Assembly (NCBI RefSeq): GCF_028769735.1
Contig: NC_088176.1
Coordinates: 18,137,501-18,201,500 of the forward strand
DNA: 64,000 nucleotides
Origin: Zonotrichia leucophrys gambelii
Lineage: Eukaryota > Chordata > Aves > Passeriformes > Passerellidae
Direction: 5' to 3'
Below are positions 63,201 through 64,000 of the stretch, piece by piece. The position numbers were made by a program, and so were the translations under genes. Every line of letters begins with the position of its first letter. Position 1 is the stretch's first letter. The notes beneath the pieces are model-generated. The model was not told the DNA's origin, made no database searches, and saw nothing but the letters and a program-made list of their open reading frames with translations.

Positions 63201-63960
63201 CTCTGCAGTCTATGCAACCTTTTCACTTAAGTGAAGGGTTGGGATATAAAATGTTGTATGACAATACATGATTTTTTCCCTAATGAACCTAATCTTAAGG
63301 TTTCCACATGCTCAGAATCCTATGAATTTCACTGGAAGTTCTTGTTGCTGGAGAACTGTAGGACTGACCTCCCTGTAGAAGCCCATTTCATGCCATGTTC
63401 CGTGGGGTTGCTCTTTCAGAGCCTGCTGGAGGGAAAGGTTGGATGACAGGAAAGATCCTTTTGCAGAAGTATCTCTTACCGCAGTCTCTGGACAATGTTT
63501 ATGTAGAGACAAGTTTGTCAAGAGAAGAGGGGAAACCTCTCCTGTGTGAACCCATTTTGTCAGTTCTCCACTTGTCTGTAATCTTGGCAGCTGCTCTATT
63601 TTATTCAGAACAGGAAAGCTGGTGTATGGACCTGGTTAGAGCAGCAATCCCCTGCAGTGATGCTGTGGTGTGAAGGTGCTCAGGTTTTGGCTCGTTGCAA
63701 GTCTTGCATCTGGCCTTCAGCTGGTGTCTCTCCAAGTCCATACAGACCAGGCTGAGAGTCTGGCTTAGGGCTTTGTATTTATTTGTCAGTGAAAAGGATT
63801 GCCTCACTGCAGAGGTTTTTTTCCATTGCTGAATCTTGTGCCATGTGTGTGCAATCTGTTGTTGACTGTCCTCCACGCAGGAGTTCGGACCGCCAGTGTG
63901 ATCATTGCCCTGACGGACGGCGAGCTGCAAGATGCTCAGTTCTATTATGCAGAGCAAGAA
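48095..63960 (+). CDS. ANTXRL: ANTXRL, anthrax toxin receptor-like membrane protein, 5' part (6 coding exons; continues past window)
   Basis: Exons 48095-48255, 59397-59468, 59595-59666, 61759-61840, 61935-61968 and 63881-63960 join in frame to 167 codons and end at a GTAAGT donor, so the gene continues. The start ATG has A at -3 and G at +4 and opens a signal peptide (AAFLCCLLLAMGSLICC). An acidic EEEEQEEQ segment follows, then a von Willebrand A domain. MIDAS ligands are present: the DxSxS motif (D53, S55, S57, split by intron 1), T121 in LPGGDTFMHEG and D153 in ALTDGEL. Exon sizes of 72, 72 and about 81 nt fit the ANTXR family. Location beside ZNF488/RBP3 indicates ANTXRL rather than ANTXR1 or ANTXR2. 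Related receptors bind collagen or laminin and are membrane-anchored; the ligand of ANTXRL is unknown. The transmembrane and cytoplasmic parts lie outside the window. Confidence 0.88.
50400..50703 (-). other. Unassigned minus-strand open segment, possible decayed retroelement
   Basis: About 100 codons are open on the minus strand without a start codon, with a stop just upstream and a poly-Lys/stop at the end. Fragments in shifted frames continue to about 49.86 kb. The Trp/aromatic-rich composition recalls retroviral coding remnants, but I cannot match it to a defined protein. Confidence 0.15.
55139..55167. repeat. (GT)n-rich microsatellite
   Basis: Imperfect GT/GTGG run in ANTXRL intron 1. 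Confidence 0.85.
55722..56504 (-). other. 260-codon antisense open frame in ANTXRL intron 1, unassigned
   Basis: A Met-initiated open frame of 260 codons, antisense to ANTXRL, in a stretch of near-50% GC. No domain is recognisable. The C-terminal part has basic residues followed by a hydrophobic segment (AAAAAVFLSFILLLL). A second open frame of 176 codons overlaps on the other strand. It may be chance, part of a long non-coding RNA, or an unknown gene. Confidence 0.15.
56816..56852. repeat. (TA)n/(TG)n microsatellite
   Basis: About ten TA units followed by TGTGTGTATATA in ANTXRL intron 1. Confidence 0.9.
57420..57458. repeat. Homopurine A/G tract
   Basis: About 39 bp of almost pure A and G with only a single T, mostly A with scattered G, in ANTXRL intron 1. 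Confidence 0.75.
59397..59468 (+). CDS. ANTXRL: ANTXRL exon 2
   Basis: 72 nt exon after TTGTATGCAG. The first A completes Lys, then SGSVKNHWTEIYSFVESLAE follows. The donor is ATAAG then GTAAAG. It supplies the second half of the DxSxS motif and the first vWA helix. Confidence 0.9.
59595..59666 (+). CDS. ANTXRL: ANTXRL exon 3 (GC splice donor)
   Basis: 72 nt exon after CTCTTTCAG, encoding PMLRMSFIVFSSRGTTIMKL and TEN. It ends AACAG followed by GCAAGT, the typical context of a GC-AG intron. With that donor the phase matches exon 4 and restores the expected Arg-Glu junction. No GT alternative nearby keeps the frame. Confidence 0.87.
59667..61758 (+). other. ANTXRL: ANTXRL intron 3 (GC-AG)
   Basis: 2.1 kb intron beginning GCAAGT and ending in a T-rich tract and AAAG. 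Nothing else was recognised. Confidence 0.75.
61759..61840 (+). CDS. ANTXRL: ANTXRL exon 4
   Basis: 82 nt exon after a long T-rich tract and CCAAAG, encoding EAIRRGLDILKEELPGGDTF and MHEGFKR, with the MIDAS Thr. It ends AAAAGG before GTACAC, phase 0. Confidence 0.88.
61935..61968 (+). CDS. ANTXRL: ANTXRL exon 5
   Basis: 34 nt micro-exon between CATTGCAG and GTATGT, encoding ANEQIYHETYG plus one base. The phase is consistent with both neighbours. The intron before it is only 94 nt. Confidence 0.85.
61969..63880 (+). other. ANTXRL: ANTXRL intron 5
   Basis: 1.9 kb GT-AG intron containing a 15-base A run near 62841. No other feature was recognised. Confidence 0.8.
63881..63960 (+). CDS. ANTXRL: ANTXRL exon 6
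   Basis: 80 nt exon after CCACGCAG, encoding VRTASVIIALTDGELQDAQF and YYAEQE and ending before GTAAGT. It contains the MIDAS Asp of the TDGE motif. This is the last exon visible. Confidence 0.9.
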
Positions 63961-64000
63961 GTAAGTCAAACTAATCCAAGCTAATTTATGTCATCTAAAC

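Noticed and set aside
1..64000. CRISPR arrays, bacterial operons, phage or plasmid features
   Set aside because: The window is vertebrate nuclear DNA with split genes; no prokaryotic signals or regularly spaced repeat-spacer units were seen.
1..64000. tRNA, rRNA or microRNA genes
   Set aside because: No sequence with recognisable tRNA boxes and cloverleaf or with rRNA similarity stood out. A covariance-model scan would be needed to exclude small RNAs.

Overview
This is eukaryotic, vertebrate nuclear DNA and most likely from a bird. Compact genes with 2-11 kb introns, few interspersed repeats, CpG islands confined to promoters and the gene order RBP3 - ZNF488 - ANTXRL all fit an avian genome (the block homologous to human 10q11.2). 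The species cannot be named from the sequence.

Layout: (1) 1-4.3 kb is intergenic, with a 34-bp minisatellite and a 220-bp pure GGGAA array. (2) 4.5-18.9 kb, plus strand, holds a complete RBP3 (IRBP) gene. A giant first exon encodes three of four homologous retinoid-binding modules and three small exons encode the fourth; the spliced frame is 1,235 codons. (3) 18.9-25.6 kb is intergenic with nothing recognisable. (4) 25.8-33.2 kb, minus strand, holds the coding part of a ZNF488/PRDM8-type gene in three exons. The first two encode a PR domain and the third encodes three zinc fingers; splice phases agree and give 538 codons. Its first, non-coding exon probably lies about 10 kb upstream in the CpG island at 43.4-44.4 kb, where three strong minus-strand splice donors occur. 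(5) 44.4-48.0 kb is a GC-rich interval between two divergently transcribed genes and includes a candidate conserved regulatory element rich in TAATTA motifs. (6) 48.1 kb to the window end, plus strand, holds the first six coding exons of an anthrax-toxin-receptor-like gene (ANTXRL by synteny). They encode a signal peptide and most of a von Willebrand A domain with all MIDAS residues seen so far intact; the gene continues beyond the window.

The genes are not an operon or pathway. RBP3 acts in the retina (retinoid shuttling between photoreceptors and pigment epithelium), ZNF488 is a nuclear repressor linked in mammals to the oligodendrocyte lineage, and ANTXRL is a predicted membrane adhesion/matrix receptor. 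I found no undescribed multi-gene system. The points most worth a second look are the intact PR domain in ZNF488 (absent from mammalian ZNF488), a GC-AG intron in ANTXRL, the shared CpG-rich interval between ZNF488 and ANTXRL, an unexplained 260-codon antisense open frame in ANTXRL intron 1, and the unusually pure GGGAA array. All exon calls come from reading splice signals and frames by eye; no alignment or database search was possible.
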